A stretch of 51,069 nt of DNA from positions 1 through 51,069 of the forward strand of contig JADBYT010000029.1 in the NCBI GenBank assembly GCA_020402865.1, in the 5' to 3' direction. Shown in pieces: positions 1 through 8,515 of this stretch. The notes beneath the pieces were generated by a model. It made no database searches. It was given only the letters and a program-made list of their open reading frames with translations, and was not told the origin of the DNA. The stretch's first letter is position 1. Each line of letters begins with the position of its first letter. A program made the translations under genes and the position numbers. Source of the DNA: Bacteroidota bacterium. Its GTDB lineage: Bacteria > Bacteroidota > Bacteroidia > Palsa-965.

Positions 1-1
1 A

Positions 2-1831
2 ACCGGTTGCGTAAACACGCAGACACTACTTGTAACTGTTAACCCACTTCCTCAGCTAACAACTACGAGTTCAGTTCCAGCGATCTGCATCGGCGATCAG
101 GTTACACTTAATGCAACTGGTGCCAGCACGTATGTTTGGAATCCGGGCAACCAGAGTGGAGCATCAGTTATTGTATCACCTACATCTACAACTACGTATA
201 CCGTAACTGGTACGAATGCCTTAACAGGTTGCGTAAATACGGCCACTTTATCAGTAACTGTTAATCCACTTCCACAGCTTACGCTTACAAGTTCAGTTCA
301 AGCTATCTGTATTGGCGATCAGGTTACTCTTAATGCATCTGGTGCCAGCACGTATGTTTGGAACCCGGGAGCACTCAGCGGTGCTGTTGTAAACGTATCT
401 CCTGCAGCAACTACAACCTACACTGTGATAGGAACCAACTCTCTAACTGGTTGTATCGGCACACGAACCATTACTGTTACTGTAAACAGTGTGCCGGTTG
501 TTGCACTTGGAGTTGATACAACAGTATGCGGCGGTCCCTATGTACTTGATGCACAAAATTCTGGTTCAGCTTATCTCTGGAGTAATAACACCACTGCACA
601 AACACTTAGTGTAACCACTACAGGTGTTTATGGAGTAATCGTTACAGATGCAAATGGCTGTTCTTCGGAAGATTCAGTTTCGATAACCATCAATGCACTG
701 CCAGTTGTGAGCCTCGGTGCTGATACCAGTGTTTGCGGACCACTTGTTCTTAATGCAGGAAACGTAGGAAGCACCTACCTCTGGAGCTCTGGCGATACTT
801 CGCAAACAATAGCAGGATCAGCAAGCGGAACTTATGCCGTTTTAGTTACTAATTCGCTGGGGTGTTCTTCTGTAGATTCAGTTGCGCTCACTATCAATCC
901 ACTTCCCGTGGTAAGTCTCGGTAACGATATAAGCAGTTGTGCCGTTGGTCCCGTAACGCTTGATGCAGGTAATGTCGGCATGCAATATCTCTGGAGTTCC
1001 GGTAATACTTCACAAACCATTTTGGTGGGTATAGCCGGAAGCTACGCGGTAACAGTATCTGATTCACTTGGCTGCTCGGCTACCGATTCAGTGAACGTAA
1101 GCTTCACACAGCTGCCGACCGTAACGCTTGGCAACGACACCTCACTTTGTGGCGGTTCGCTTATACTTGATGCAGGCAACACCGGAAGTACCTACGCATG
1201 GAGCAACGGTGATACTACACAAACTATTGTAGTAATCGCTACCGCTCTATACGGTGTAACTGTTACCGATTCGCTTGGCTGTTCATCAACAGACTCTATA
1301 TTGGTTAGGGTGAACACTGCGCCTGTAATCGTATTCCCACTTACACAAGATACCTTGTGTACGCTTGATACATTGTTTGCACTCACTGTTTCACCCGCAG
1401 GCGGTACATTCAGCGGTTCGTTCGTAACCGGTTCAAATTTTGATCCGGTTGCTTCTGGTGTGGGTACTTACACGGTTTACTACACCTTCACCGACACCAC
1501 AACCGGATGTACCTCTACCGACTCAGCAACACTTGTTGTTGATGCGTGTACCGGTATTGCCGACAATGTGTTCAGCGAAACACTCTTCACCGTATATCCA
1601 AACCCGAACAACGGATTTTTTAATCTGGCGTTGACCAATACCAGTAATAGAGAAATCAGAATTCAGGTATACACTGTTTTCGGTCAAGTCGTGTATAGCG
1701 ATATAGCTTCGGGTTTGAACGGCAATCTAATGCGCCAGATTGATCTTACTAACCTTGCAAACGGCGCTTATTATATAAGAGTAACTGTTGGAACAACTTC
1801 ACAAACCATGAAGGTGATAAAGCAGGACTAA
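2..1831 (+). CDS. Ig-like repeat T9SS-secreted surface protein (3' part)
   Basis: The reading frame is open from the left edge, so the start and signal peptide lie outside the window. The visible part begins with about two 74-residue units (Cys-Ile-Gly-Asp...Tyr-Val-Trp-Asn-Pro-Gly type), continues with four 69-residue units (Leu-Gly-x-Asp-Thr, Cys-Gly, Leu-Asp-Ala-Gly-Asn, Tyr-Leu-Trp-Ser, Gly-Cys-Ser-Ser), then a spacer, and ends in a roughly 80-residue type A T9SS sorting domain: VYPNPNNGFF near 1595, an 'IQVYTVFGQVVY' strand, 'LANGAYYIRV' and a final Lys-Val-Ile-Lys. Proteins with this end are exported by the T9SS, cleaved and attached to the cell surface; tandem Ig/PKD-like units suggest an adhesin or filamentous surface protein. 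No enzymatic domain is visible. Its function beyond surface display is unknown. A related repeat protein is cut by the right edge. Confidence 0.85.
   Translation, partial: TGCVNTQTLLVTVNPLPQLTTTSSVPAICIGDQVTLNATGASTYVWNPGNQSGASVIVSPTSTTTYTVTGTNALTGCVNTATLSVTVNPLPQLTLTSSVQAICIGDQVTLNASGASTYVWNPGALSGAVVNVSPAATTTYTVIGTNSLTGCIGTRTITVTVNSVPVVALGVDTTVCGGPYVLDAQNSGSAYLWSNNTTAQTLSVTTTGVYGVIVTDANGCSSEDSVSITINALPVVSLGADTSVCGPLVLNAGNVGSTYLWSSGDTSQTIAGSASGTYAVLVTNSLGCSSVDSVALTINPLPVVSLGNDISSCAVGPVTLDAGNVGMQYLWSSGNTSQTILVGIAGSYAVTVSDSLGCSATDSVNVSFTQLPTVTLGNDTSLCGGSLILDAGNTGSTYAWSNGDTTQTIVVIATALYGVTVTDSLGCSSTDSILVRVNTAPVIVFPLTQDTLCTLDTLFALTVSPAGGTFSGSFVTGSNFDPVASGVGTYTVYYTFTDTTTGCTSTDSATLVVDACTGIADNVFSETLFTVYPNPNNGFFNLALTNTSNREIRIQVYTVFGQVVYSDIASGLNGNLMRQIDLTNLANGAYYIRVTVGTTSQTMKVIKQD
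494..1321 (+). repeat. Four tandem 207-bp (69-aa) Ig-like coding repeats
   Basis: In-frame units start near 494, 701, 908 and 1115, each opening with Pro-Val-Val-(Ala/Ser)-Leu-Gly and containing one Cys-Gly and one Gly-Cys-Ser pair, probably a disulphide within each domain. The units differ at many positions, so the array is old rather than a recent slippage product. Upstream, positions 2-490 hold a different array with a 222-bp period (74 aa). Confidence 0.8.
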
Positions 1832-1888
1832 TGTAACCGTCCGGTGATCCCCCTTCCCCCAATTCAAAAAAAATACTACATCGAAAAA

Positions 1889-2280
1889 TTCTGCGGTAAA
1901 AGCTCCGCGAGCCTGTTCGCCGGATGCTTGATCAGTGATTGTGAGATAAAATCCTGCTTCTGATCAGGCCCTATAACTTTTTTTCGATTACATCTTTCAG
2001 CACGGTAATGTGTAATGTTTGTTCGGCAACGATGCGCTTATACTGTGCCAGTTCGGCTTCAAGTTCTTTGATCCGTTTGAGTTCGTTCACACTCAGTCCG
2101 GAATACTTACGCTGCCACTGATAAAATGTAGGCTGGCTGATGCCGTGCTGACGGCACAAATCAACAACCTTTACTCCTTTTTTGTGCTCTTCCAGTATCG
2201 CTACGATCTGGCTCTCGGTGAATTTTGATTTTTTCATACGCTCTCCGAAAGTTAGTAGTTTTGAGCGTAGCGGTTTTTAG
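1889..2280 (-). mobile_element. Truncated IS3-family insertion sequence
   Basis: This is the extent suggested by OrfA, its slippery site and the short in-frame OrfB start. About 800 bp of OrfB is missing, and I could not identify terminal inverted repeats or a target-site duplication, so the borders are approximate. It lies directly after the T9SS repeat gene. Confidence 0.55.
1971..2237 (-). CDS. IS3-family transposase OrfA (element decayed)
   Basis: The 88-residue product has the helix-turn-helix of IS3/IS911-type OrfA (FTESQIVAILEEH, then GISQPTFYQWQRKYSG) followed by a leucine-rich coiled coil (residues about 50-85) ending in Glu-Lys-Lys-Leu. Its last codons lie on a run of seven A followed by G, the usual IS3 slippery site for -1 frameshifting into OrfB. 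Reading the -1 frame gives only about 30 more residues, beginning Val-Ile-Gly-Pro-Asp-Gln-Lys like an OrfB N-terminus, before a stop near 1889. There is no room for the DDE catalytic domain, so transposase cannot be made. GGAG lies just upstream of the ATG. Confidence 0.85.
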   Translation of the reverse strand: MKKSKFTESQIVAILEEHKKGVKVVDLCRQHGISQPTFYQWQRKYSGLSVNELKRIKELEAELAQYKRIVAEQTLHITVLKDVIEKKL

Positions 2281-2389
2281 GGAAGGCTTCAAATTGGGTG
2301 TGTGAAAGTGTAAGTTCAACGAGCGAACAACCGGTTTTTCCGAGAGACCTTTTTGCGGGTGTTTTCTTTATGTCGAAAACCTGTTTTTG

Positions 2390-2432
2390 AAAACGATAAA
2401 GCCGATCAGATTTTGATCGGCTTTATCGTTTT
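2390..2432. terminator. Bidirectional terminator-like hairpin
   Basis: There is a perfect 19-bp inverted repeat (2390-2408 with 2414-2432) around a 5-nt loop. The outer four base pairs are A on the left and T on the right, so both strands end the stem in a short U run. It could stop transcription from the T9SS gene side or from hemH. Confidence 0.6.
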
Positions 2433-2461
2433 ATTGAATGTATTGAAAATCAGCGATAACG

Positions 2462-2482
2462 ATCCCGATGAAAAATCGGGAT
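2462..2482. repeat. Short perfect hairpin
   Basis: An 8-bp inverted repeat (ATCCCGAT at 2462-2469 with ATCGGGAT at 2475-2482) surrounds a GAAAA loop. No U run follows, so it is not an evident terminator. Confidence 0.5.
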
Positions 2483-2733
2483 TGAAGGGTTTTACCGCAG
2501 GTCTCGCGGAGAGCGCGCCCAGAAAATTGAAAATTGCCTTTTGGAGTAAGTTATGTTACCCTGTTGTTACTCCATAGTCGCACTAACGGGCTGAAAACGC
2601 CTGATTTTGCTGTTTTTTCCTTTTATAAATAGAATCCAAACAGAAAATCCTGCACAAAAACAGTACAAACCAGAATCGTCCCCCCAAAAAAAGAAAATCC
2701 CCCAAAAAAACTAAAGAAGAATCAGTACCCTGC

Positions 2734-3747
2734 TTACCCCTTCACAATTTCTTTCAACGCGTCCACCCATTCATCGTTGCTGTTGAGGCTGGGCACAAGC
2801 TGCACTTTTTCGCCGCCATGTTCTTGCAGCAGCTCATCGTATTCCGTGCCTATTTCGTGAATGGTTTCCAGACAATCGGCCACGAAAGCAGGCGAGAAGG
2901 CGAGAATTTTCTTCACGCCCTTTTTACCAAGTTCTTCAATTACCTTGTCGGAATACGGCTTTACCCAGGGCGTACTGCCTAAGCGCGATTGAAAGCTGAT
3001 CGTGTAGCGGTCTTCGCTGATGCCGAGATTTTTTGCGAGTGTGCGTGCGGTTTGTACGCAGTTGGCGCGGTAGCAGTAGCGGTTGCCGCTGTGCAGTGTT
3101 TCGCAGCAGGCGCCAAATTTGCATTCGCCGCTGCCGTAATTGGCATCGCCCTTGGTAATTTGCCGCTCGGGAATGCCGTGGAAACTAAACATTACGTGGT
3201 CGTAATCGTGGTGGTTGTACGGCGCGGCGGTGGCGGTAAGGGCTTTGAGGTAGGCCGGATGATCGTGAAAGCGGCTGATGATTTTTACATCGGGTGTAAT
3301 TTCCCATTTGCCAATTACTTTCATCACCGCTTCAATGGTAGAACCGTTTGCGGCCGACGAATACTGCGGATAAAGCGGCACCACCACAATGCGGTCAACT
3401 AAGGCTTTGCGCAGCACATCGAGCGCCGTTTCGAGTGGCGGATTCTGATAGCGCATACCAAAGGCCACCACGTAATCATCGCCCAATGCCGCCTGAAGTT
3501 TTCGCGTGAGCGCAAGCCCGTGTATGAGCAGCGGCGAGCCTTCGCCTGTCCAGATATGGCTGTACAGCTTTGCCGATTTGGGCCCGCGAAATGGTGCGAT
3601 GATAAGATTGACCAGCGCCCAGCGGCCTATCGGGTTGATGTCTAATACGCGGCGGTCGCTGAGGAATTGGCGCAGGTAGCGGCGTACATCGGGAGTGCGG
3701 GGACTGTCGGGCGTGCCGAGATTGACTAGGAGGATGCCGGTTTTCAT
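2734..3747 (-). CDS. hemH: Ferrochelatase
   Basis: Inserts ferrous iron into protoporphyrin IX, the last step of protohaem synthesis. The product is 337 residues, normal for bacterial HemH. It begins MKTGILLVNLGTPDSP, the family's N-terminal signature, and carries the catalytic His in Ser-Phe-His-Gly-Ile-Pro (about residue 190), a Cys-rich segment (GECKFGACCE) and the C-terminal Phe-Val-Ala-Asp-Cys-Leu-Glu-Thr-(x)-His-Glu-Ile segment with the conserved Glu. The ATG at 3747 is chosen because the frame extends only three codons further, to a TTG, and the family starts at this Met. An intrinsic terminator separates it from lpdA upstream, so it is probably transcribed alone. The Cys cluster around residues 209-231 might bind an Fe-S centre, as in some ferrochelatases, but this is inference. 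Confidence 0.96.
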   Translation of the reverse strand: MKTGILLVNLGTPDSPRTPDVRRYLRQFLSDRRVLDINPIGRWALVNLIIAPFRGPKSAKLYSHIWTGEGSPLLIHGLALTRKLQAALGDDYVVAFGMRYQNPPLETALDVLRKALVDRIVVVPLYPQYSSAANGSTIEAVMKVIGKWEITPDVKIISRFHDHPAYLKALTATAAPYNHHDYDHVMFSFHGIPERQITKGDANYGSGECKFGACCETLHSGNRYCYRANCVQTARTLAKNLGISEDRYTISFQSRLGSTPWVKPYSDKVIEELGKKGVKKILAFSPAFVADCLETIHEIGTEYDELLQEHGGEKVQLVPSLNSNDEWVDALKEIVKG

Positions 3748-3808
3748 TTTCAGCAAATAGACAAACGGCAGGCGGTTTTGTTTGCGTGCCGGTCTTTATA
3801 ATTTGTAA

Positions 3809-3835
3809 AAAGGCGCAACTCAGTGCTGCGCCTTT
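3809..3835 (-). terminator. Intrinsic terminator of lpdA
   Basis: A 9-bp GC-rich stem (3809-3817 with 3827-3835) with a 9-nt loop is followed on the minus strand by five T. It lies 15 bp after the lpdA stop. Confidence 0.8.
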
Positions 3836-3849
3836 GGTTGGTGTGTTGG

Positions 3850-5256
3850 TTAAATATTCAGCGGACGTTTTGCACTTGCATCCAGGCAGGCTTCCTTCAA
3901 CGCTTCGCTGAATGTGGGATGGGCGTGGCTCATTCGGCCCACGTCTTCGGCGCTGGCGCGGAATTCCATGGCCACCACCGCTTCGCCAATCATGTCGGCG
4001 GCGCGGGGGCCGATGATGTGCACGCCGAGGATTTCGTCGGTTTGCTTGTCGGCAAGCACTTTTACGAGGCCGTCGGTGTCCATGCTGGCGCGGGCACGTC
4101 CGCTGGCTTTGAAGGGGAAGCTGCCCGTTTTGTATTCGCGTTTGCTTTCCTTGAGCTGCTCTTCGGTGTAGCCTACGCCTGCCACTTCGGGCCATGTATA
4201 AACCACGCCGGGAATGAGCAGGTAGTTTACGTGCGGCTTTTGTCCGGCAAGCTGTTCGGCCACATACACGCCTTCTTCTTCGGCTTTGTGGGCCAGCATG
4301 GCGCCGCGTACCACATCGCCAATGGCGTAAATGTTCGGCACGTTGGTGCGCAGATGATCGTCAACCGCCACGCGGCCGCGCTCATCAACTTTTACACCGG
4401 CGTTTTCGAGTCCGAGGTTATCGGTATAAGGACGGCGGCCAACCGATACAAGGCAGTAATCGCCTTCGAGGGTGAGGATTTCGTTTTTCTTGAGGTCTTC
4501 GGCCGTAACAGTTACAGTTTTGCCTTTGCTGCTTACACCGGTTACTTTATGGCCGAGGTAAAATGCCATGCCCAATTTCTTGAGCACTTTCTGCAATTCC
4601 ACACCCATTGTGCTGTCCATGGTGCCAATGATGGAGTTGGTAAATTCCACTACACTTACTTTCGCGCCAAGGCGTGCATACACCGAACCAAGTTCAAGGC
4701 CGATTACGCCGCCGCCAATAATTACGAGGTGTTTGGGCACTTCCTGAAGTTCGAGTGCTTCGGTGGAAGTGATGATGCGTTTTTTATCGATGGTAATGCC
4801 GGGCAGGGTGGAGGGCTTTGAGCCGGTGGCAATGATGGTGTTTTTGGCACCGATTTCGGTGACATTGCCATCGTCGGCCGTAATTTTTACGGTGGTGCTG
4901 TTTACAAACGAACCGTGACCGGTGTATGTGGTGATTTTGTTTTTCTTCATCAGAAACGCCACACCGGCTGTGGTTTGTTTCACCACATCCGATTTGCGTT
5001 TAATCATTTGCGCCATGTTTACTTTGGGCGCAGGAATTTCAATACCGTGCTCGGCAAAAGTGTGCGCCGCGTTGTGAAAATGCTCCGACGAGTCGAGCAG
5101 TGCCTTGGAGGGAATGCAGCCTACATTGAGGCAGGTGCCGCCCAAAGTGGCATAGCGTTCAATAATGGCAGTTTTCATGCCCAGCTGGGCGCAGCGGATG
5201 GCGGCAATGTAACCACCGGGGCCGGAGCCAATTACAACAACATCAAATTGTTCCAT
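3850..5256 (-). CDS. lpdA: Dihydrolipoyl dehydrogenase (E3)
   Basis: A flavoprotein that reoxidises dihydrolipoamide with NAD+ in the 2-oxoacid dehydrogenase complexes and the glycine cleavage system. The 468 residues show the FAD-binding GSGPGGYIAAI at about 10-20, the redox disulphide in GGTCLNVGCIPSKALL (Cys42 and Cys47), a second dinucleotide fold (VIIGGGVIGLELGSVYARLG), the third FAD contact (AIGDV) and the C-terminal HAHPT active-site His (about 446) used by the partner subunit. Length and motifs are complete. A -7-like element TAATTTTG lies at 5302-5309 on the minus strand, about 50 bp upstream. No E1 or E2 gene is adjacent. Confidence 0.97.
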   Translation of the reverse strand: MEQFDVVVIGSGPGGYIAAIRCAQLGMKTAIIERYATLGGTCLNVGCIPSKALLDSSEHFHNAAHTFAEHGIEIPAPKVNMAQMIKRKSDVVKQTTAGVAFLMKKNKITTYTGHGSFVNSTTVKITADDGNVTEIGAKNTIIATGSKPSTLPGITIDKKRIITSTEALELQEVPKHLVIIGGGVIGLELGSVYARLGAKVSVVEFTNSIIGTMDSTMGVELQKVLKKLGMAFYLGHKVTGVSSKGKTVTVTAEDLKKNEILTLEGDYCLVSVGRRPYTDNLGLENAGVKVDERGRVAVDDHLRTNVPNIYAIGDVVRGAMLAHKAEEEGVYVAEQLAGQKPHVNYLLIPGVVYTWPEVAGVGYTEEQLKESKREYKTGSFPFKASGRARASMDTDGLVKVLADKQTDEILGVHIIGPRAADMIGEAVVAMEFRASAEDVGRMSHAHPTFSEALKEACLDASAKRPLNI

Positions 5257-5301
5257 AAAAACGGTGTGTGCCTGTTTGCTTCATTGCAACCCGGCAGCGT
5301 G

Positions 5302-5309
5302 CAAAATTA
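5302..5309 (-). promoter_or_regulatory. Putative lpdA promoter -7 element
   Basis: TAATTTTG on the minus strand matches the Bacteroidota TAnnTTTG element. No good TTTG is found 19-21 nt upstream, so only half of the promoter is supported. Confidence 0.4.
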
Positions 5310-5416
5310 GGCATTTTTTGCAGGAAAGAGGAACAGGTATTTGCCTCAGATACAGCCCGGCGAAAGCCGGATTAAAGCCGGCAGGTATTAAATCGTGAAA
5401 CCCTTGCAGGATAGTC

Positions 5417-6019
5417 TTATTTACGTAAAAGCCGGTCTATTTCTTTTAATACGGCTTCACGGTTTTTGCCAATTTTAATGAAGTTAGGTAGTTTTTCGAC
5501 CATTGTTGTGAAAGCGGATGTCTGGCGCTCACGCAATTTTGCCGTTACATAATTTCTGATTTCACAGAGGTGTGAAATATTGTATGCCCAAAGTGATTTA
5601 CCTTTCACGTCAGACTGCAGCCATAAGGGTAAATTGAAAATCGGGTCGCAAATACCGCTGTTGGTGTAGTATAAATAGTATTTCCGGTTTTGGGGTTGGC
5701 AGGTTCTTTCTGCTTTGCAATGCGGGCAGGTAATTACTAATTCGGCAACAGGTTGTTTATTATCAGGAATGATGATGCTGACGGGTTTGCCGCAGTTGTC
5801 GCATTGACGTTTTATTTCGGCATTGTATCTTATTCGTTCATCACGCATTTCCACATAACTACAATTCCTGCAGCTAAGTTTATCGCTGCCGGTATGAGAG
5901 GACTGGGTTGTGTTTACTGAAGCCATTCCGTCGCATTTGGGGCAATGCACCAGGAACTCATTCATATAGGAGTATCTGCTGGTAGCCGGACCTGAATATC
6001 GTTCGGGAGATTTACTCAT
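5417..6019 (-). CDS. Zinc-ribbon protein of unknown function
   Basis: The 200-residue product has no signal peptide or membrane segment. It has four Cys-x2-Cys knuckles in its N-terminal half (CPKC, CRNC, CDNC, CPHC), enough for two four-Cys zinc sites, with paired spacings typical of zinc ribbons. The C-terminal half is a helical, Leu/Trp-containing segment (SDVKGKSLWAYNISHLCEI) ending in charged helices. Tandem zinc ribbons suggest nucleic-acid or protein binding, but I do not recognise the family. It starts 33 bp after lnt on the same strand and is probably co-transcribed with it. Confidence 0.75.
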   Translation of the reverse strand: MSKSPERYSGPATSRYSYMNEFLVHCPKCDGMASVNTTQSSHTGSDKLSCRNCSYVEMRDERIRYNAEIKRQCDNCGKPVSIIIPDNKQPVAELVITCPHCKAERTCQPQNRKYYLYYTNSGICDPIFNLPLWLQSDVKGKSLWAYNISHLCEIRNYVTAKLRERQTSAFTTMVEKLPNFIKIGKNREAVLKEIDRLLRK

Positions 6020-6052
6020 TTGAGCTGTGCGGGTGTGGAATTAGCAGTCAGC

Positions 6053-7669
6053 TTACTGAACAGCAATATTTCGCCGCTTCCTTCTCAAATACCACCTCAC
6101 AGCCGCCCAGCCGGTGGCAATTGCCGCTACAAAAAGCAGCAGCACGGCAATGTAATCGCCGAAACGCACATAGAATGTCTGGCCGGGTTGCGAGGCAATG
6201 CGTTGTTTAATGGCACGGGCAGTCCACCAGGGCTGCGGCTGTTCAATATTACCATACGGATCAATGAAGCACGAAATGCCTGTATTGGCTGAGCGGGCAA
6301 TGGCTTTGCGTGTTTCAATGGCGCGCAGGCGGCCATAGAGCAAATGCTGTTTGTAGCCGGGCGTGTTGCCCCACCAGCCGTCGTTGGTAATAATGAAAAT
6401 GTATTCGGCACCGTTGCGCACATATTCGGCCACGTAGTTTCCGTAAATAGATTCATAGCAAATTACCGGCGCCACTTTTCCGTTGGCCGATTCAAACACG
6501 GTGCGCTGCTTCTGTTTAGCCAGCGTGCCTGTAGTACCGCCCATGTTGATGGCCAGTTCGCCCAGAATGCCAAACACCGCAGGATAAGGCATTTGCTCCA
6601 CGCCCGGCACTAATTTCGATTTGTGGTATTTCGTAAGTGCCTGCCCGTTTACAAATTGCAGGGCGGTGTTGTAATCTTCATACCAGATATTATCGTGCTT
6701 AAACTTCTTGGCCACCACAGAAGGTTTTTCATCAGGCCCGAACAAATACGAGGTTGACGCGCCAAACACAATTGTAGTACGCGGATAGGCTTTGGCAAAT
6801 TCACGCACGCGGTTTACACTCCACGTATTGTCTATTTCATTCTCCCATAAATTTTCGGCAATAGCCGTTTCCGGAAAAACAATGAATCGCGTATTCGTAT
6901 CCGCTTTTGAAGCAGCCAGCGCCAGCATGTTGTTCAAATCCTCCTGGTAGTTGCCGTTGAATTTTTTGTACGGATCCACATTGGGCTGTACCACCACCAC
7001 ATCAATGCCTTTGGGCTGCATGGTTATGCTGCTCACATTAAAAAGCAGATACGAAACCACAATCGGCACTACAATGAGTAAAGTAACTGCAGTGGCGTGA
7101 ATGATTTTTTTCTTCACCGGACGCAGCAGTGTGTTACGATGTACATACAACTCAAACAACAGTACATTTACCAGCAGCACCCACAAACTTCCGCCAAATA
7201 CACCGGTATATTCATACCATTGTATCCATTTAAAATCTCCGGCAAACACATTGCCCAGTGTAAGCCACGGCCAGCTTAAATCCCAGTCGAGATGCAGGTA
7301 TTCAAACGAAATCCACACCGGAATAAACACGAAATTTCCAAGACGCTCAGGCAGGTTGCGTTTCACTTTATGAAACACCATAAAAACCAGTGCCATCAAC
7401 AGTGAGTTAGCCAGAAAAGCCAGCAAAGCGCCACCCGCCGACGAGTTCCACACCCACCATGTGGCAGCCACATTCCAGATCAGGAATGTAATGTAGGCAT
7501 ATACAAAAAGGTGCTTGGCGCGCAGCCGGTTATCGCCGCTTACAATATGCTGTACAAGCAGCAGTGGCAGAAAAGCAATAAACACAAGGGGCGAAAAACC
7601 CCACGGCGGCCAGGCCGCACTCAGCAGCAGGGCACTGGCAATAGAAAGCAACAGGAGTTTAAGGCGCAT
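6053..7669 (-). CDS. lnt: Apolipoprotein N-acyltransferase
   Basis: Transfers the third acyl chain to the N-terminal Cys of lipoproteins in the inner membrane. The 538 residues begin with a block of about seven membrane helices (residues 1-210), then a nitrilase-like periplasmic domain (about 220-500) and a final membrane helix. The catalytic triad is visible: Glu267 in FPETAIAENLW, Lys350 in YHKSKLVPG, and Cys404 in PVICYESIYG. The conserved NDGWW follows near 430. Length is typical for Bacteroidota Lnt. Confidence 0.95.
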   Translation of the reverse strand: MRLKLLLLSIASALLLSAAWPPWGFSPLVFIAFLPLLLVQHIVSGDNRLRAKHLFVYAYITFLIWNVAATWWVWNSSAGGALLAFLANSLLMALVFMVFHKVKRNLPERLGNFVFIPVWISFEYLHLDWDLSWPWLTLGNVFAGDFKWIQWYEYTGVFGGSLWVLLVNVLLFELYVHRNTLLRPVKKKIIHATAVTLLIVVPIVVSYLLFNVSSITMQPKGIDVVVVQPNVDPYKKFNGNYQEDLNNMLALAASKADTNTRFIVFPETAIAENLWENEIDNTWSVNRVREFAKAYPRTTIVFGASTSYLFGPDEKPSVVAKKFKHDNIWYEDYNTALQFVNGQALTKYHKSKLVPGVEQMPYPAVFGILGELAINMGGTTGTLAKQKQRTVFESANGKVAPVICYESIYGNYVAEYVRNGAEYIFIITNDGWWGNTPGYKQHLLYGRLRAIETRKAIARSANTGISCFIDPYGNIEQPQPWWTARAIKQRIASQPGQTFYVRFGDYIAVLLLFVAAIATGWAAVRWYLRRKRRNIAVQ

Positions 7670-7728
7670 AATATCTTTGCTGCGTAAAGATAAAAAATTA
7701 CCTGCGCTGCAAATTCTCCCGCCTGCGT

Positions 7729-8421
7729 TTATGTCCCGCTGCGTGTATGTGCGCTGTAAACCTCGTCAATTATGCCAAACTGCCTGGCTTCTTCGGCCTT
7801 CATCCAGTAGTCGCGGTCTGATACCTCGTTTACTTTTTCTTTTGTCTGACCAGTGTGCAGGGCAATAATTTCGTTCAGTTCCTGCTTGATTTTCAGGAAT
7901 TCGCGCACGGCAATTTCCATGTCCGAAACCTTGCCCTGTGTGCCTGCCGAGGGCTGATGCAGCATAATGCGCGAGTGGGTGAGGGCGCTGCGTTTGCCCG
8001 CCGCACCCGCGCACAGCAGCACCGCACCAAATGAAAGCGCCACACCGGTGCAGGTGGTAATTACCTCGGGGCTTACATACTGCATGGTATCGTAAATGCC
8101 CAGCCCCGCATACACCGAGCCGCCCGGCGAATTGATGTACAAATGAATCGGCCGCTTTGAGTCGATTGATTGGAGGAAGAGCAATTGTGCCTGAATAATA
8201 TTGGCCATCTGCTCATGCACTTCTTCGCCTACAAAAATGATGCGGTCCATCATGAGCCGCGAAAACACATCCATTTGCGTCATGTGCAGCGGACGTTCTT
8301 CAATAATGTAAGGCGTAATGGCTTGCGGCATCATGCGTTTGAAATAGCCATCGGTGTGCAGTGTGCCGATGCCGTGATTGTGCAGGGCATAGCGGCGGAA
8401 CTCGTGAGCGAATCCGTTCAT
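7729..8421 (-). CDS. clpP: ATP-dependent Clp protease proteolytic subunit (divergent)
   Basis: The serine protease chamber subunit that works with ClpX or ClpA unfoldases in the cytoplasm. From the ATG at 8421 the product has 230 residues and aligns along its length with Bacteroidota ClpP: QMDVFSRLMMDRIIFVG, NSPGGSVYAGLGIYDTMQ, catalytic Ser in TGVALSFGAVLL, catalytic His in MLHQPSAGTQGKVSD and catalytic Asp in SDRDYWM. The usual GMAASM(G/A)A around the active Ser is GVALSFGA here, so the residue after Ser is Phe rather than Met. The frame extends 17 codons upstream of 8421, but those residues do not resemble ClpP. No clpX is adjacent. It could be a second, specialised ClpP copy. Confidence 0.93.
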   Translation of the reverse strand: MNGFAHEFRRYALHNHGIGTLHTDGYFKRMMPQAITPYIIEERPLHMTQMDVFSRLMMDRIIFVGEEVHEQMANIIQAQLLFLQSIDSKRPIHLYINSPGGSVYAGLGIYDTMQYVSPEVITTCTGVALSFGAVLLCAGAAGKRSALTHSRIMLHQPSAGTQGKVSDMEIAVREFLKIKQELNEIIALHTGQTKEKVNEVSDRDYWMKAEEARQFGIIDEVYSAHTRSGT

Positions 8422-8515
8422 GTGAAAAATGTTGAAGTGAAAGTGTGTAAGCAATACGCTGACTCTCCGCACCGGCGATGCAGCAGCACGTATGCTCAGC
8501 TGATTGTAAAACGGG

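Larger units (their letters stand above)
2238..2733. other. Gene-free stretch with hairpins
   Basis: No convincing coding region is present. A 74-codon open frame at 2353-2577 runs through two perfect hairpins and has no recognisable composition or domain, so I treat it as chance. The stretch holds the palindromes at 2390-2432 and 2462-2482 and a poly-A/C-rich end just downstream of hemH. Confidence 0.6.

Noticed and set aside
2353-2577. Possible 74-residue gene
   Set aside because: It runs through two perfect hairpins and has no ribosome-binding site, domain or plausible composition.
3476-4195. Long minus-strand open frame across hemH and lpdA
   Set aside because: It is rich in Arg, Pro and His, lies in another frame of two certain genes and spans a terminator; a GC-driven shadow.
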